Counted from the stretch's first letter, positions 1 through 64,000 are shown. The stretch: 64,000 nt of DNA from Chrysomallon squamiferum (GCA_012295275.1 CM022668.1:8486818-8550817), one strand, 5' to 3'. Numbers and translations are program-made. Notes: generated by a model not told the origin, from the sequence alone.

Positions 1-1240
1 ACTGTTAGATGTTTATATAACGTGAACACTCTTATTCCACGTAATGCACTGTTAGATATTTATATAACGTGAAGAACGTGAACACTCTCTTATTCCACGT
101 AATGCACTGTTAGATATTTATATAACGTGAACACTCTTATTCCACGTAATGCACTGTTAGATATTTATATAACGTGAACACTCTTATTCCACGTAATGCA
201 CTGTTAGATATTTATATAACGTGAACACTCTTATTCCACGTAATGCACTGTTAGATATTTATATAACGTGATGAACGTGAACACTCTTATTCCACGTAAT
301 GCACTGTTAGATATTTATATAACGTGAACACTCTTATTCCACGTAATGCACTGTTAGATATTTATATAACGTGATGAACGTGAGCACTCTTATTCCACGT
401 AATGCACTGTTAGATATTTATATAACGTGATGAACGTGAACACTCTTATTCCACGTAATGCACTGTTAGATATTTATATAACGTGATGAACGTGAACACT
501 CTTATTCCACGTAATGCACTGTTAGATATTTATATAACGTGATGAACGTGAACACTCTTATTCCACGTAATGCACTGTTAGATATTTATATAACGTGAAC
601 ACTCTTATTCCACGTAATGCACTGTTAGATATTTATATAACGTGATGAACGTGAACACTCTTATTCCACGTAATGCACTGTTAGATATTTATATAACGTG
701 ATGAACGTGAACACTCTTATTCCACGTAATGCACTGTTAGATATTTATATAACGTGATGAACGTGAACACTCTTATTCCACGTAATGCACTGTTAGATAT
801 TTATATAACGTGAACACTCTTATTCCACGTAATGCACTGTTAGATATTTATATAACGTGATGAACGTGAACACACTCTTATTCCACGTAATGCACTGTTA
901 GATGTTTATATAACGTGAACACTCTTATTCCACGTAATGCACTGTTAGATATTTATATAACGTGATGAACGTGAACACACTCTTATTCCACGTAATGCAC
1001 TGTTAGATATTTATATAACGTGATGAACGTGAACACTCTTATTCCACGTAATGCACTGTTAGATATTTATATAACGTGATGAACGTGAACACACTCTTAT
1101 TCCACGTAATGCACTGTTAGATATTTATATAACGTGATGAACGTGAACACACTCTTATTCCACGTAATGCACTGTTAGATATTTATATAACGTGATGAAC
1201 GTGAACACACTCTTATTCCACGTAAAGCACTGTTAGATGT
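1..1240. repeat. Minisatellite of 47/56/58-bp units
   Basis: About two dozen head-to-tail units fill the start of the window and run off its left edge. Each begins ACTGTTAGATATTTATATAA and ends near TTCCACGTAATGC. Short units are 47 bp. Long units carry a 9-base insert (ATGAACGTG) that duplicates the local AACGTG motif, and some later units carry an extra AC. Long and short units are interspersed irregularly at first and become uniformly long towards the right. The array lies about 1.1 kb upstream of the first recognised exon of the CAP-EGF gene. No coding potential is seen. Confidence 0.95.
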
Positions 1241-1879
1241 AAAACTGTTACGAAATTAGTAATTTTTTTAGTTTATTATTTATTTATTTTTTGTGAAGGG
1301 CTATAGATATGTGAAAAAATATTGTTTGTTTTAAATGTTTTGTATATTTATATTCAACTAAGCAGTATTTACATTATGTAAATATTAATGTTTATATACT
1401 TATATATTCGGCTAAATAAATATAAATATATATATAGATATAAAACATTTAGGTAAATATGTCATATCATTATGTTTATATTATGATTTTGAAGAGTTAC
1501 ATAAACCGAGGTTGGCTGGACGGTCGGTTCGACGACATATAGTCTGTTTCAAATGTAGTCTAAGTTTTACTTTTCATATTTCTGATCCGGCAGTGGGTAG
1601 ATCTGTTTTAGTGAGCAGCTAAGAACCGTATTAACGAGGGTAACGGGCCACTGAACTGTGCTTTTATTTTAGATCGTTTGTTATCCGTGTTGTGCGTTAG
1701 CTCTTCATTTGCGTAAATAGTTTTCATACAAAACAAATGTTAACATTCAAAAACCAATTGTACAAAAACGTTTCACGTAAAGACATTGATAATCCATTAT
1801 TTATGTCATTTTATTTATTTATCAAAAATACTATTTTATTTTTTAAAGAATTAAATCATCAGAATAGTATAATGTTTAA

Positions 1880-1946
<67 letters not shown>

Positions 1947-2120
1947 GTTATTATTATTAAACATATGAAATGCTAGGCATATATAATCACCATAATAAGT
2001 AAAAGACAAAGTTTTTAATATGTGATATTTTATTGTTCATTTATCTAAAAATCAGTTGGAGAAAGTGAAAATCTTATTAATTCTTAAATATGACGTGTCA
2101 AAAAATCAATACATAGACAA

Positions 2121-2151
<31 letters not shown>

Positions 2152-2389
2152 TATTTATTATTACTTAAATTGTTAATTTTTCTCTTTATATTTCTGATTT
2201 ATTTATTTGGTTAGTTAATTAGTTATTTTTATTTCTTGTATATATATATATAAAACATTTAAAAAAATCAATGCTTTAGAATGCAATATAATTAACAATG
2301 TAAATGTGTTTGAACGAGCAACACAAATCTTTCAGTTTTTCTATATTATAAATACAAACACTTTGATTTACGTAATATTTTTGTTTCAG
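1241..2389. other. AT-rich 5' region of the CAP-EGF gene; first exon not identified
   Basis: Mostly AT-rich, with an ATT microsatellite at about 1880-1947 and an AAT run near 2121-2150. A stretch at about 1500-1715 is richer in GC and CpG than its surroundings and could be a promoter or untranslated first exon. I find no open frame with a signal peptide there. The downstream exon at 2390 enters in mid-codon, so an earlier coding exon must lie here or left of the window. Confidence 0.4.
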
Positions 2390-28047
<25,658 letters not shown>

Positions 28048-30239
28048 CTGTCTTAATTACTACTATCAAAAAACATAGAGGTAACAATAGCTTATCATTT
28101 TATTACACCTCTGTCAATTTACAATTAAAGGAAGAAGAAAATGTTATTTTAATTAAATAATAATGATAATGATAATGATAATAATGATAATAATAATGTT
28201 TCTGTTGGGTGTATGATACTCAAAAAGAAACAAATCAATGCAAAAATAGCTCATGAATTTTCATTCAGTCAGTTTTTCTCTCTCTCTCTCCTTCTTTCTC
28301 AAACACACATGCACAGGCACATTTAATTCACCATTAAATATTAAAATTAACTGAAATGTTTTTCCTTTCCAGATTTAATGCTGAATGATGAAAAACATTA
28401 TCTTTTAAAACACAACAGAAACAGTTAGTAAAATTACTGTCATGCAGAAAAACTGCACTCTAAAATATTTACTTACCAAATCACTAATATGTCCTCACAA
28501 CCTTAACTTTGAAAATAAATATTTACTAATCTTGGATAGTTTCTTGTTGTTTTTTCCATGATAATTCAACCGGTCATTTTAATATAATTATTATTATTAT
28601 TATTTTTCAAATATGGATGTGTCAAGTTAAAAATTTAAAATGTTAGAAAGCAAGAAATATGTTTAATTTTCAAAATGTTAGCAGCAGATGTTGAATGAGG
28701 ATATCAATTTGAAATCTGATATCTGCTGTTCATACTCATTTAGATTAAAGGTTCCCAGAGATTTGCTAAATTAGGTTTCAGACTTTGTCAGCAATAGAAG
28801 TAGTAAGTTATCCAAATTTTGTCAGTGGCATTCTGAGTGCAAGGTTGTAGCTGGTTGTAGCCATGTACTTATACTCTTAGCAAATCAAAAGAACAAAATG
28901 GACACAAGAATATGGTGTGCCATGACTAATTTAATTTATTATTTATTTTATTAAGCTTATTAGGCTTGCTATATTTCTCTTAAATGAAAGAAAAGAGAAA
29001 AGGCAATAATGATTCAACAGTCAAAATGATTTTGATATTCAAGAAGAAAATGATTATTTAAAAATATAGTACCTCATAATAACTGTGATCTTGACACGAA
29101 AGTTTTATTGTTTTAATATTTAAAATAATTTTCTTCACAGGAATATTTGCCACCACAGCAATGCTGATCATTATATTAGCATGATCAAAGGCACTATTCC
29201 ATAGCCACTTTTAATAATGGGAACCTATTAACAAATTTAAAAAAAAAAATTTAATTCACTTTTATTATTTAGGTCAAAGAGGCTGGAAATCATAATTTGC
29301 ATTGTTGATATAATTTTAATAAAACACGCCTGCAGATACAATAATATATTTTATTTAATAAACTGAAATTTTACAAATACAGCTTATTACAAACACTGTG
29401 TTATGATGTTTGATGGTGGGGATATATCTGTAGAAGTAATTAGAGTTGGAATTTAGTGGAAGTAAAAAAGAAAAGATGGTAAAGCTTAGGAAATCAGACT
29501 ACTTTATGGAAAATAAACTCAGTAAAAATAAGTGATATATTTATGATGATTTATGAAGTTCAGAATATAATATTATCCACAAAATATGTGTCCTCACTCA
29601 CCGTTACACAATATTTCTTTAGATGTAATGCTGTCTTTTAATGCATAAAGTTGGTTGTAAATGTCAATTATTTTTCATTATCAGTTTCATCATTGTGTAA
29701 ATTATAATTAAAAATGGCTTTGTTGAAAAACATGTCAGAAAGTCATTTATGGATACTGGCAGGACTTTATAACATAAATTAAATTCACTTTTGACACTAC
29801 TTCCAGCAGAGCTGAAGTACCCAGCTTTATTCTAATCTACAACAGCATTTTCCTTTTTAATTTCTGTGAACTTGCAAATTATGATTTGATGTTGGCACCC
29901 GCTTACTATAATGCAGACAAAAATAATTTTATCAAAACAATTAATATAAGCAAAACAAATGGTATCTCAGAAGTTTAAACCAGATGATCACAAATAATAC
30001 AATTTATGTATTTAGTTTTTCTCACTATACTTTTACAGTAACTATTCGTATTATTTATTTGCACTTGTTCCAAAGTCTTTCTAGACCAAACAATCATAAT
30101 AACTATTCAACAATGTAATACTCAGCAACTAAAAATGTACCAGGTAAATAAACAAATATTAACAGAAAATCAAACTAAATGAAACATATTACTTGGTACA
30201 CTTAGGACAGGCAGGATTAATAAAATGAAATTAAATTAA

Positions 30240-30312
<73 letters not shown>

Positions 30313-30934
30313 TAAATAAAAAAATAAATAAATGTAAAAAGTGAAATAAAATAAATGTTAATTAATTAAGTTCAAATGCTTAGTCCTAATTTAAAATTAA
30401 ATGTTATCTAAACATCACTACGAAAGCTAATGGCTGCTAGGGGTGTAAAAAAAAAAAAAAAAAAAAAAAAAATATTTCAAGAAAACAACAACAAAAAAAG
30501 TTTTTAAAATTTTTAATCTAATATTATAGTTTACTCACTAAGAAAAAATCTTACATTAAGTCCCCAAAATTTGGAATATTTTTCATTGTTATATCTAAAT
30601 TATCTTAGATCTAAACTAGTTATTATTTGTTTATTTATTTATTTATTTATTTATTTTTTTGGCATAGTCAGCTGTAAAGTGCAAAGACCCATGATAATTA
30701 TAAAAATTGGTTTTGTACATTCTTGTTTGTTGGAATTTAGTATAATAGGATATTCAAAAGGAAAAATAAAATAAATAAATAATAAATAAATAAATACTAC
30801 TATTACTACTACTACTACTACTATTTCATTTAAAAAATATGAATAAAATATAAATATAATTTGAATTAATATGAGTTATATAAGAGAAAAGATTTCAGAA
30901 ATGCAAATACTCAAATATTTATCAATTGCATAAA

Positions 30935-30983
<49 letters not shown>

Positions 30984-31665
30984 TAATAATAATAATAATA
31001 AAACAGTAAAAATAATAAATATAAAAATAGTAATAATTTGATGATTATGGTAATAGTAATAGTAGTAGTAATAATAATAATAATAGCAATAATAATAATA
31101 ATAATAACAGTAACAACAACAATAATAACAACAGTGGTAGTAGTAGTAAAATTAGTGTTGCTGCAGCTGCCATCTTTCTCACACACATATACAGAGAGAT
31201 ATACAAATACATCACAAACATGTCCACAGCAGGCATGCAATTTATTTTATTAACACATAAAACTGTAAACTAAAATTTATTAATGAAAAAACAAATTACC
31301 AAAACCTGGCTAAATAACCGCACAAGTTAGCTACATGTTAACAAAAACTGAAACAACTGATACATTATAACACAACTTAACTAACCAGCACATTTCACTG
31401 TTAGTAATTATGACATGGTTTTAAAAATGCTGATTATTTAAAGGATAAACTGTTACCATTGTAACTGATATGGATACATTGGGATAAATTAGATTTATAT
31501 GTACTATACAACAGACTGGAATGTACATGCCAAAGCTTTTAAATAAAACATTTAAACATTTTATAAACAAATAAGTTTATATAAAAAAAAAAAAAAAAAA
31601 AAACAAAAACAAATAAGTAGTAAATAAATAAATGCTATTAACATAGTATCAGCAATAAACTACCC

Positions 31666-31727
<62 letters not shown>

Positions 31728-31984
31728 GTGAACAGGATATTATAATAGATACTTTTGTTATACCCTGAACCAGTATTTTTAACCAGCATTTACAAATTTT
31801 ATCATCATCATTATAGCATATTTTATTTGTTTTTTTATCATCCAACGCTAGTTAATATCAAAAGTTTAGCATCAAAGAAAAAAGCAATTACAGTTAAAAT
31901 GTATCTGGGAACATCCATTGTTTTGTAGTAGTAGTACATCTTAAACTAATTGTATTTTTTATTTAGTTTTTCTTAAGTTATCAG
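28048..31984. other. 3' region of CAP-EGF gene and AT-rich intergenic sequence
   Basis: No gene is supported. AATAAA motifs at about 28516 and 29318 are possible polyadenylation signals for the + strand gene, but the sequence is so AT-rich that neither is decisive. Simple repeats: AAT runs at 30241-30306, 30937-31015 and 31696-31724, poly-A near 30449-30472, 31585-31601 and 31670-31696, and TAA/TAG runs at 31060-31150. Confidence 0.6.
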
Positions 31985-34400
31985 TTCAGTGTGCGTGTGG
32001 TCACTGTAAGTGTTAATACAGTTCAGTGTGCGTGTGGTCACTGCAAGTGTTCATACAGTTCAGTGTGCGTGTGGTCACTGCAAGTGTTCATACAGTTCAG
32101 TGTGCATGTGGTCACTGCAAGTGTTAATACAGTTCAGTGTGCGTGTGGTCACTGCAAGTGTTCATACAGTTCAGTGTGCGTGTGGTCACTGCAAGTGTTA
32201 ATACAGTTCAGTGTGCATGTGGTCACTGCAAGTGTTAATACAGTTCAGTGTGCGTGTGGTCACTGCAAGTGTTCATACAGTTCAGTGTGCGTGTGGTCAC
32301 TGCAAGTGTTAATACAGTTCAGTGTGCGTGTGTGGTCACTGCAAGTGTTAATACAGTTCAGTGTGCGTGTGGTCACTGCAAGTGTTAATACAGTTCAGTG
32401 TGCGTGTGGTCACTGCAAGTGTTAATACAGTTCAGTGTGCGTGTGGTCACTGCAAGTGTTCATACAGTTCAGTGTGCGTGTGGTCACTGCAAGTGTTAAT
32501 ACAGTTGTGTGCGTGTGGTCACTGCAAGTGTTAATACAGTTCAGTGTGCGTGTGGTCACTGCAAGTGTTAATACAGTTCAGTGTGCGTGTGGTCACTGCA
32601 AGTGTTAATACAGTTCAGTGTGCGTGTGGTCACTGCAAGTGTTCATACAGTTCAGTGTGCGTGTGGTCACTGCAAGTGTTAATACAGTTCAGTGTGCGTG
32701 TGGTCACTGCAAGTGTTAATACAGTTCAGTGTGCGTGTGGTCACTGCAAGTGTTAATACAGTTCAGTGTGCGTGTGGTCACTGCAAGTGTTCATACAGTT
32801 CAGTGTGCGTGTGGTCACTGCAAGTGTTAATACAGTTCAGTGTGCGTGTGGTCACTGCAAGTGTTAATACAGTTCAGTGTGCGTGTGGTCACTGCTGCAA
32901 GTGTTAATACAGTTCAGTGTGCGGTGTGGTCACTGCAAGTGTTAATACAGTTCAGTGTGTGTGGTCACTGCAAGTGTTAATACAGTTCAGTGTGTGTGTG
33001 GTCACTGCAAGTGTTAATACAGTTCAGTGTGCGTGTGGTCACTGCAAGTGTTCATACAGTTCAGTGTGCGTGTGGTCACTGCAAGTGTTAATACAGTTCA
33101 GTGTGCGTGTGGTCACTGCAAGTGTTAATACAGTTCAGTGTGCGTGTGGTCACTGCAAGTGTTAATACAGTTCAGTGTGCGTGTGGTCACTGCAAGTGTT
33201 CATACAGTTCAGTGTGCATGTGGTCACTGCAAGTGTTCATACAGTTCAGTGTGCGTGTGGTCACTGCAAGTGTTCATACAGTTCAGTGTGCGTGTGGTCA
33301 CTGCAAGTGTTAATACAGTTCTGTGTGCGTGTGGTCACTGCAAGTGTTAATACAGTTCTGTGTGCGTGTGGTCACTGCAAGTGTTAATACAGTTCAGTGT
33401 GTGTGGTCACTGCAAGTGTTAATACAGTTCAGTGTGTGTGTGGTCACTGCAAGTGTTAATACAGTTCAGTGTGTGTGGTCACTGCAAGTGTTAATACAGT
33501 TCAGTGTGCGTGTGGTCACTGCAAGTGTTAATACAGTTCAGCGTGTGGTCACTGCAAGTGTTAATACAGTTCAGTGTGTGTGGTTCAAGTGTTAATACAG
33601 TTCAGTGTGTGTGTGGTCACCTGCAAGTGTTAATACAGTTCAGTGTGCGTGTGGTCACTGCAAGTGTTAATACAGTTCAGTGTGCGTGGTCACTGCAAGT
33701 GTTAATACAGTTCAGTGCGTGTGGTCACTGCAAGTGTTAATACAGTTCAGTGTGTGTGGTCACTGCAAGTGTTAATACAGTTCAGTGTGCGTGTGGTCAC
33801 TGCAAGTGTTAATACAGTTCAGTGCGTGTGGTCACTGCAAGTGTTAATACAGTTCAGTGTGTGTGGTCACTGCAAGTGTTAATACAGTTCAGTGTGCGTG
33901 TGGTCACTGCAAGTGTTAATACCGTTCAGTGTGCGTGTGGTCACTGCAAGTGTTAATACAGTTCAGTGCGTGTGGTCACTGCAAGTGTTAATACAGTTCA
34001 GTGTGTGTGTGGTCACTGCAAGTGTTAATACAGTTCAGTGTGCGTGTGGTCACTGCAAGTGTTCATACAGTTCAGTGTGCGTGTGGTCACTGCAAGTGTT
34101 AATACAGTTCAGTGTGCGTGTGGTCACTGCAAGTGTTAATACAGTTCAGTGTTCGTGTGGTCACTGCAAGTGTTAATACAGTTCAGTGTGCGTGTGGTCA
34201 CTGCAAGTGTTAATACAGTTCAGTGTGCGTGTGGTCACTGCAAGTGTTAATACAGTTCAGTGTGTGTGGTCACTGCAAGTGTTAATACAGTTCAGTGTGT
34301 GTGTGGTCACTGCAAGTGTTCATACAGTTCAGTGTGTGTGTGGTCACTGCAAGTGTTCATACAGTTCAGTGTGTGTGTGGTCACTGCAAGTGTTAATACA
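31985..34400. repeat. Minisatellite of 37-bp units, about 65 copies
   Basis: Head-to-tail 37-base units containing GTGTGCGTGTGGTCACTGCA followed by AGTGTTAATACAGTTC. Two variants alternate at one position (GTTAATAC versus GTTCATAC), and a minority of units have lost 2-6 bases in the GTGCGTGTG part. Shorter variants cluster at about 33390-34000. Each unit carries the imperfect palindrome CACTGCAAGTG. Because 37 is not a multiple of 3, all frames recur; apparent Cys-rich ORFs are by-products. It lies between two convergent genes. Confidence 0.95.
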
Positions 34401-34978
34401 TAATGGCAGTGTTCAAATATTTTCAGTAATATTATTAAACTGTTTTATTTAGTTGATTATGATTACATTAAATTATTCAGAGGCTGAAATAAGTTTTTGG
34501 ACATTAATTCCAACAACAACACTGTAGCAAATTAATAACAAAAATATTTGATTATAACAAATACAACAAAATTAAAGGCACTGACATAACATTTTTTTAT
34601 TATTATTTTTTAAATTTAATTTTAAAGATTTTCAAGAAAAAATGATAACAAAAATAATGGCAGTCACAAAAAGCACACACAACCCACATATCTCCATTTT
34701 AGGGCATTTTCACTATTTTGTATGTCATTAAAAATAAAACAATCCTCTTAAATATAACACATTGTGTTCTATGTTGCAGTATCACAGAATTAATTGGAAT
34801 GTTCTGTTTGTTTATACAAATCATACACTTTGATAATTATTATTATTTGATGTTTATCTATAAACTGTTGGGTATTTATTTTGAACAGCTGTTCCTACAA
34901 ATAATTTTGAGACACAACTCTTTTTGTAATTAGGACTGTTTGGCATTTTTATTTATTATCATTTTTTTAAATATTTGT

Positions 34979-35035
<57 letters not shown>

Positions 35036-36311
35036 AATGTCACAAAGTTGAACTGTTTGAGCTATGCCACCACATTCAAGTCACATATATATCTTTGAGC
35101 AAATGAAATTACCTGAATTCCAGTTCATTTTAATAACAACACAGTGGAATTTAAATGTACTTTACCTCACTACAAACTTAAACACACACACAAACATACA
35201 CACATACCTACACATGCATACATACAGATAACATAATTAAATATAAACATACTTATTACTTACTTACATATTCAGATATATACATACATACATGCAAACA
35301 TTCATATATATCTGAATATGTACAGATATAAACACATACACTCATACACTTTGTACCAGCTGTCTTGAAGTAATTGTGTAACAATATAAAACTAAACAAA
35401 ATTAAACAAAAACACATATGAAAAAACTAAAATAATAACAAAATAAAAATTCAAAAAAATAAAATGACTCCAACACTCCTTGAAAAATTAAATAATGAGA
35501 ACATATACATATAGGACTAAACTGTCAATGAACAACAGTAATAATAACAATAACAATAAATAAATAAATGAATAAATATAGTGGAACGATAACATTAACA
35601 TTATTGCACATCAGGGTTTGTGTAGTTAAAGCTTAAAAATGTTGACATCAGCTAACATCTATTAACATTTTTATTTTACTTCCAAGTGCTTGTTTTACTT
35701 TTATTTTTTGCTTTTGTTAATTTATTTTATATATTTATTTATTTATTTATTTATTTTATGTTTTAATTTTGTTAGTTTACACATGGCAGATGAACAGATA
35801 ATTTAAATTTGTTTTATGTGGTTGTTTTCTTGGTAATTCTTATTAAATTAAAATAAAATACTGATAGTTTTAGCATTTGTGCAGTCTTATCAGTGTTATC
35901 AGTCAGGTTGTCTCCCTTCCCTCAATACTGCCCCTTTGGTAAGTAATACTAATAGCTTTGTATCACTCTTCATTTAGGAAGACAAATAAAACCCCTTTTA
36001 TAAAATTAAGTAATAATAAATTAAATAAATGCACTGATAAATACTGCAAGGAATTAATTTGAAATATAGTAATAATAATAATATAACAGTGTGTTTGAGT
36101 TTTCACTGTAATAACTAAACATGTATTCATTATAAAAATGTGGCAAATAACAGTATTGTTATAAAATTTCTTTTGAAAAACAAAACAAAAAACCCTGGCA
36201 GATGTATGCACAAAATGTGTCTGAGTAAATGTGTGCTTGTTTGTTCATATGTACGTGAGTGTGCACTCTATATACAGTGTTTTCTGTTGTATGCTTATGT
36301 TCCGTTCATAT

Positions 36312-36352
<41 letters not shown>

Positions 36353-36616
36353 GTTAAATATAAAGGAAACACAGGAGATTACTTTGTCCTTAACAATAAC
36401 TATTTTATAGAGAGATATTAAGACATAACTTGTCTCTATCAGATAAGAATAAATGATTAATTCACAATGCTACCATTATATTTAGTCGTTTTAATTATAA
36501 GAATGAAAAATAATGAAAAAAAGTAAATTATTTCCATCTCAATTGAATTCTGTTCTTTGTTAACAAAATAATTATTTTCTTCTTGTAAAATAAAAAAAAC
36601 ATAAAAAAAAGTTGGG
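34401..36616. other. AT-rich interval downstream of the SLC15 gene
   Basis: No gene is supported. Contains an AC run at 34987-35032, degenerate ACATAC/ACACAT repeats at 35180-35350, TTTA runs near 35730-35760, and a TG run at about 36316-36350. The 3' untranslated region of the minus-strand transporter should occupy the right part. Confidence 0.6.
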
Positions 36617-60841
<24,225 letters not shown>

Positions 60842-63386
60842 CTGTAATAAAAATTAAAGTTTAGTGTAATTACTAAAGTTAAAGTTTATCATTGTTTCTT
60901 AAATTTATATATATCAATTTTTCAAACATGCTTCATCTTGGGTTCTGAAAGTATTTTCTGATGTCTATCCTTTCATAAGTAACACACACACACAGACACA
61001 CACACACACAATACACATGCAATCACATAAGCCATTTGCACAAATGCTTCACTAAATTCCTACAATTTTTTAAATCAATATTAATGGATTCATTTATCAT
61101 GGAAACCAACACTTAATATATACTCAGTTTAATGCAGCATGTCAAAAAAAGGGCTTGACACCAACTAATTACAGTATTTTCTTATTATTATAATTATTAT
61201 TATTATTATTATTATTATAATTATTATTTCATGTCATTCTGAGAAATGTGGAAAATATAATGAGTTAAAGTACAGTTAAAAAAACATGCAGCCACATATC
61301 TTTATTAGACATCAATGGGCAGAGTTCAGTTTCTTACCCAAAAATAAAACAAAATAAACTTCAAAATGATAAATTATTGTTTTGTTACATTGATCCCATC
61401 TCATAAGCAGGTCTGGCATCTGCAGTTTTGACCACATGTTGTTCAGAAATATTTCAAAAGAATTATAAACTGCATACATATGGTGTCATACAAAATGCTA
61501 GTATATTTGAGTGATATATTAGAGTTATAGCAATTCCTAGTAGTACCTATATTTGGGGTTTCAAGTTATGAGAATGTAACGGGTAAAATTATGTCTTTTA
61601 TATAAAAATTCAAAGCACCTGTTGTTTTCACACATTTGATAAGGCATGGTGAATCCATATGTACACATATACACAGAGATTATGGCTTTTTTTATGTTTT
61701 CAAAAATATTTTTGGAGTGAATTGTTTTTAATAAATGGTTGGATTAAACAGAAGGGCAGTAATTTCATACAATATATATTATCTACTACTTCAGTTATTA
61801 AATGAGCTTTCTGTGGCTGACAATATCAAAGATTAAAACAGAGTATGACATGACTGTCTACAGCTGCAAAATGACTGTTGAGTTCTTTCATGGAATAAAA
61901 TACAAAATTAGCTGGAAACTGAGGTTTGAGAAAAGAATAAGTAAACAGTATTATGATGATTATACTAGATTAACTGAATTTGTTTTCTTTAACAGATCCA
62001 TATTTTAGATAAAAAAATAAAATAAAAAAAATAAAATTAAAATTAAAAATTAAAATATTTGATGCCAGAGATGAAAAGGATAACCAACCCACTCACTAAA
62101 TGTATGTAAATATGTGTAAATATAAATTAGCAGACATTGATTATTTGTACCTGTAATATTTATAACAGAAGTTATGCTTGTGATTTGAAAATTTTTGCAT
62201 AATTGATTTGAAAATTTGAAAATAAAATTAGTTATTACTTAGTGGTTTCGTTTTCTTATAATAATTAGACAGTTATAGTCAAAACATCTTATATTTAATT
62301 TACCTTATTTCAATTACTGAAATTTTGTTATAACAAATTGATCAAAATACCAGTGTCACAAAAATGGATGGAACAGAAAAATGCTCATGATGCCTAACAA
62401 GAATTTTCTTTTCTCAAGTATCACTTTGCCATGGATCTGCATCACAACATTACTAAAAATATAAGCGAGTGATGGGAAGAAATGGCTGACACATATACAT
62501 GGCTGCATGTTATTAAATCTGTAACAGGAAACTGCAATCTCTAGTCTACCAACAAGTGTGAAATATAATTAAAACACATCTGCTACAAACTTCAATCTGT
62601 CTGGCTTATTTTCACACTTTTAAAAACTTCAGTGAACACTTTATAATAATTGCATACAGACATTATATTCTGTACAAAATTTACATTACTTTCATATATA
62701 TATGTATTTATCAAAAAACTATAAATAAGAATTAAGTATGAAATTAAAAAAATACATTCATGCAATAAAAAGTAACTGCATGCTGTGAATATTCTATAAC
62801 ATGAAATAATTAGAAAATAGATTAACAAAAACAGTAGGGATCTCCATAAATATGAAACCATAGAAACTTTATTTACAATAAGGACAACATATATAATTTT
62901 GTTAACAGAATGTGTAAACAGCAGGAAGCCATTAATATATAAAATGGTTAAATGTATTTCTTCTTTAATGCTGGTTATGTAATAAATATTTTTTTCTGTT
63001 ATTAAACTGTCAATAAATGATACTTAATATGTAACAGAAATTATTATTGTCTCTTTATAATGTTACTAAAAATGATTCTCATGAGTCACAGTACGTATAT
63101 ATATATATTATTGAACATTAAAATATTATAATTAAGTTATCTATTCCTTCACTGGTTCAGGTTTTCCTTTTTATTTTTTTTCCTTTTATTTTTATTATGT
63201 TCCACTGGGGATTTTTCACTGAGTGATTGGTTTTCTCCACCATCTGTTATACATTTTAATTTAAAATATTTTAAAATTAATAAACTTTCAAACTGATGAA
63301 ATGAAAAAAGGTGTATATGTGCAGCACAACCAACCTGGTCACCAATCTGTTACAAATGTATGAGTGAGTGAGAGACAGATAGATAG

Positions 63387-63479
<93 letters not shown>

Positions 63480-64000
63480 TACAATACAATACAACAAATA
63501 AAAAATAAAATAAAATAAATTAAAATAAAAAAACACTGTAGCAATATACTACATATAGTTATAAAAACATAATCCAGGAAATAAATATGTCATAAAACCA
63601 AAATACTACATAAAACTTTTAAAAATTATTTAAGCAAAAATCAAAATTTTTAATTTAAAATAAATAAAACTTGTAACCTCTTATCAGACTATGATAATTA
63701 AATGAATATATAAAGAATTAATAATTAAAATAGTAATATCTTGAACTATTCAAAATAATAACAACAACAACAACAACAACAACGGCAACAGCAACAACAT
63801 TTCATAACTCTATAATAAAATATCAACATAACAGTGTTTTATTTTGTAGAATAAGTTCAAAATGTTATGTACAGAAACCAGAGACATACAATAATCATTA
63901 TGTATTAATAAGTTCCTATTAACTTATAGATTAGATGAAGCATATAAAACTGGAAACCTAAATATTAAAGGTTCAGGTTCACATACAGTGACATACACAA
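60842..64000. other. AT-rich upstream/intronic region of SLC15
   Basis: No coding exon is recognised. Contains AC runs near 60983-61010, ATT runs at 61183-61218, a compound AT/GA microsatellite at 63388-63478 and a CAA run near 63762-63790. The missing first SLC15 exon and its promoter should be here or right of the window. Confidence 0.55.

Noticed and set aside
1-1240. CRISPR array
   Set aside because: Units are head-to-tail repeats without unique spacers, in a spliced-gene eukaryotic context; no cas genes.
1737-1976. 79-codon frame as first coding exon of the CAP-EGF gene
   Set aside because: No signal peptide, runs into an ATT microsatellite (poly-Ile), and no donor that joins exon 2390 in frame.
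31991-34452. Open frames with repeated CGHCKCSYSSVCVWSLQV that look like a Cys-rich protein
   Set aside because: Same effect from the 37-bp minisatellite; many units differ by 2-6 bases, breaking every frame.
61802-62008. 68-codon + strand frame with mixed composition
   Set aside because: Isolated, no recognised family, no splice partner; length is plausible by chance.

Overview
The window is from an animal nuclear genome. It is AT-rich, with spliced genes (GT...AG introns), many microsatellites and minisatellites, and one Mutator-like DNA transposon. Gene content (a secreted CAP-ShK-EGF protein and an SLC15 peptide transporter) fits a metazoan. The repeat load suggests a lophotrochozoan, perhaps a mollusc, but that placement is inference. 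There is no bacterial operon structure and no CRISPR array.

Layout. 1-1240 is a 47/56-bp minisatellite. 2390-28047 (+) is a gene of at least 41 recognisable exons for a secreted protein: a propeptide-like segment ending in KR, a CAP domain, a ShK-like module, about 32 EGF-like modules and a ShK-like/basic C-terminus. Nearly all exons after the CAP domain are phase 1-1. From 10416 to 25425 a three-exon cassette (EGF types A, B, C) is repeated in tandem about every 1.85 kb: 9 A, 8 B and 8 C exons. Four copies carry single-run frameshifts. 25670-26900 holds the collapsed end of this array and short tandem repeats. 28048-36616 is the interval between two convergent genes, mostly AT-rich sequence plus a 2.4-kb array of 37-bp units (31985-34400).

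36617-60841 (-) is a nearly complete SLC15/POT proton-coupled oligopeptide transporter. It has 22 exons and about 718 residues visible; the first coding exon was not found. Its introns hold a 1876-bp Mutator-like element with target-site duplications (40851-42726), a 5.7-kb array of 46-bp units (53770-59440) and a degenerate ~25-30-bp array (about 37480-37977). Both arrays abut a 5' splice site, and their units look like copies of the adjacent exon-intron boundary. 60842-64000 is AT-rich upstream or intronic sequence without a supportable gene.

The two genes have no evident functional link: one product is secreted, the other is a plasma-membrane transporter. What they share is tandem amplification of exon or exon-boundary sequence, which is the most unusual aspect of the window.
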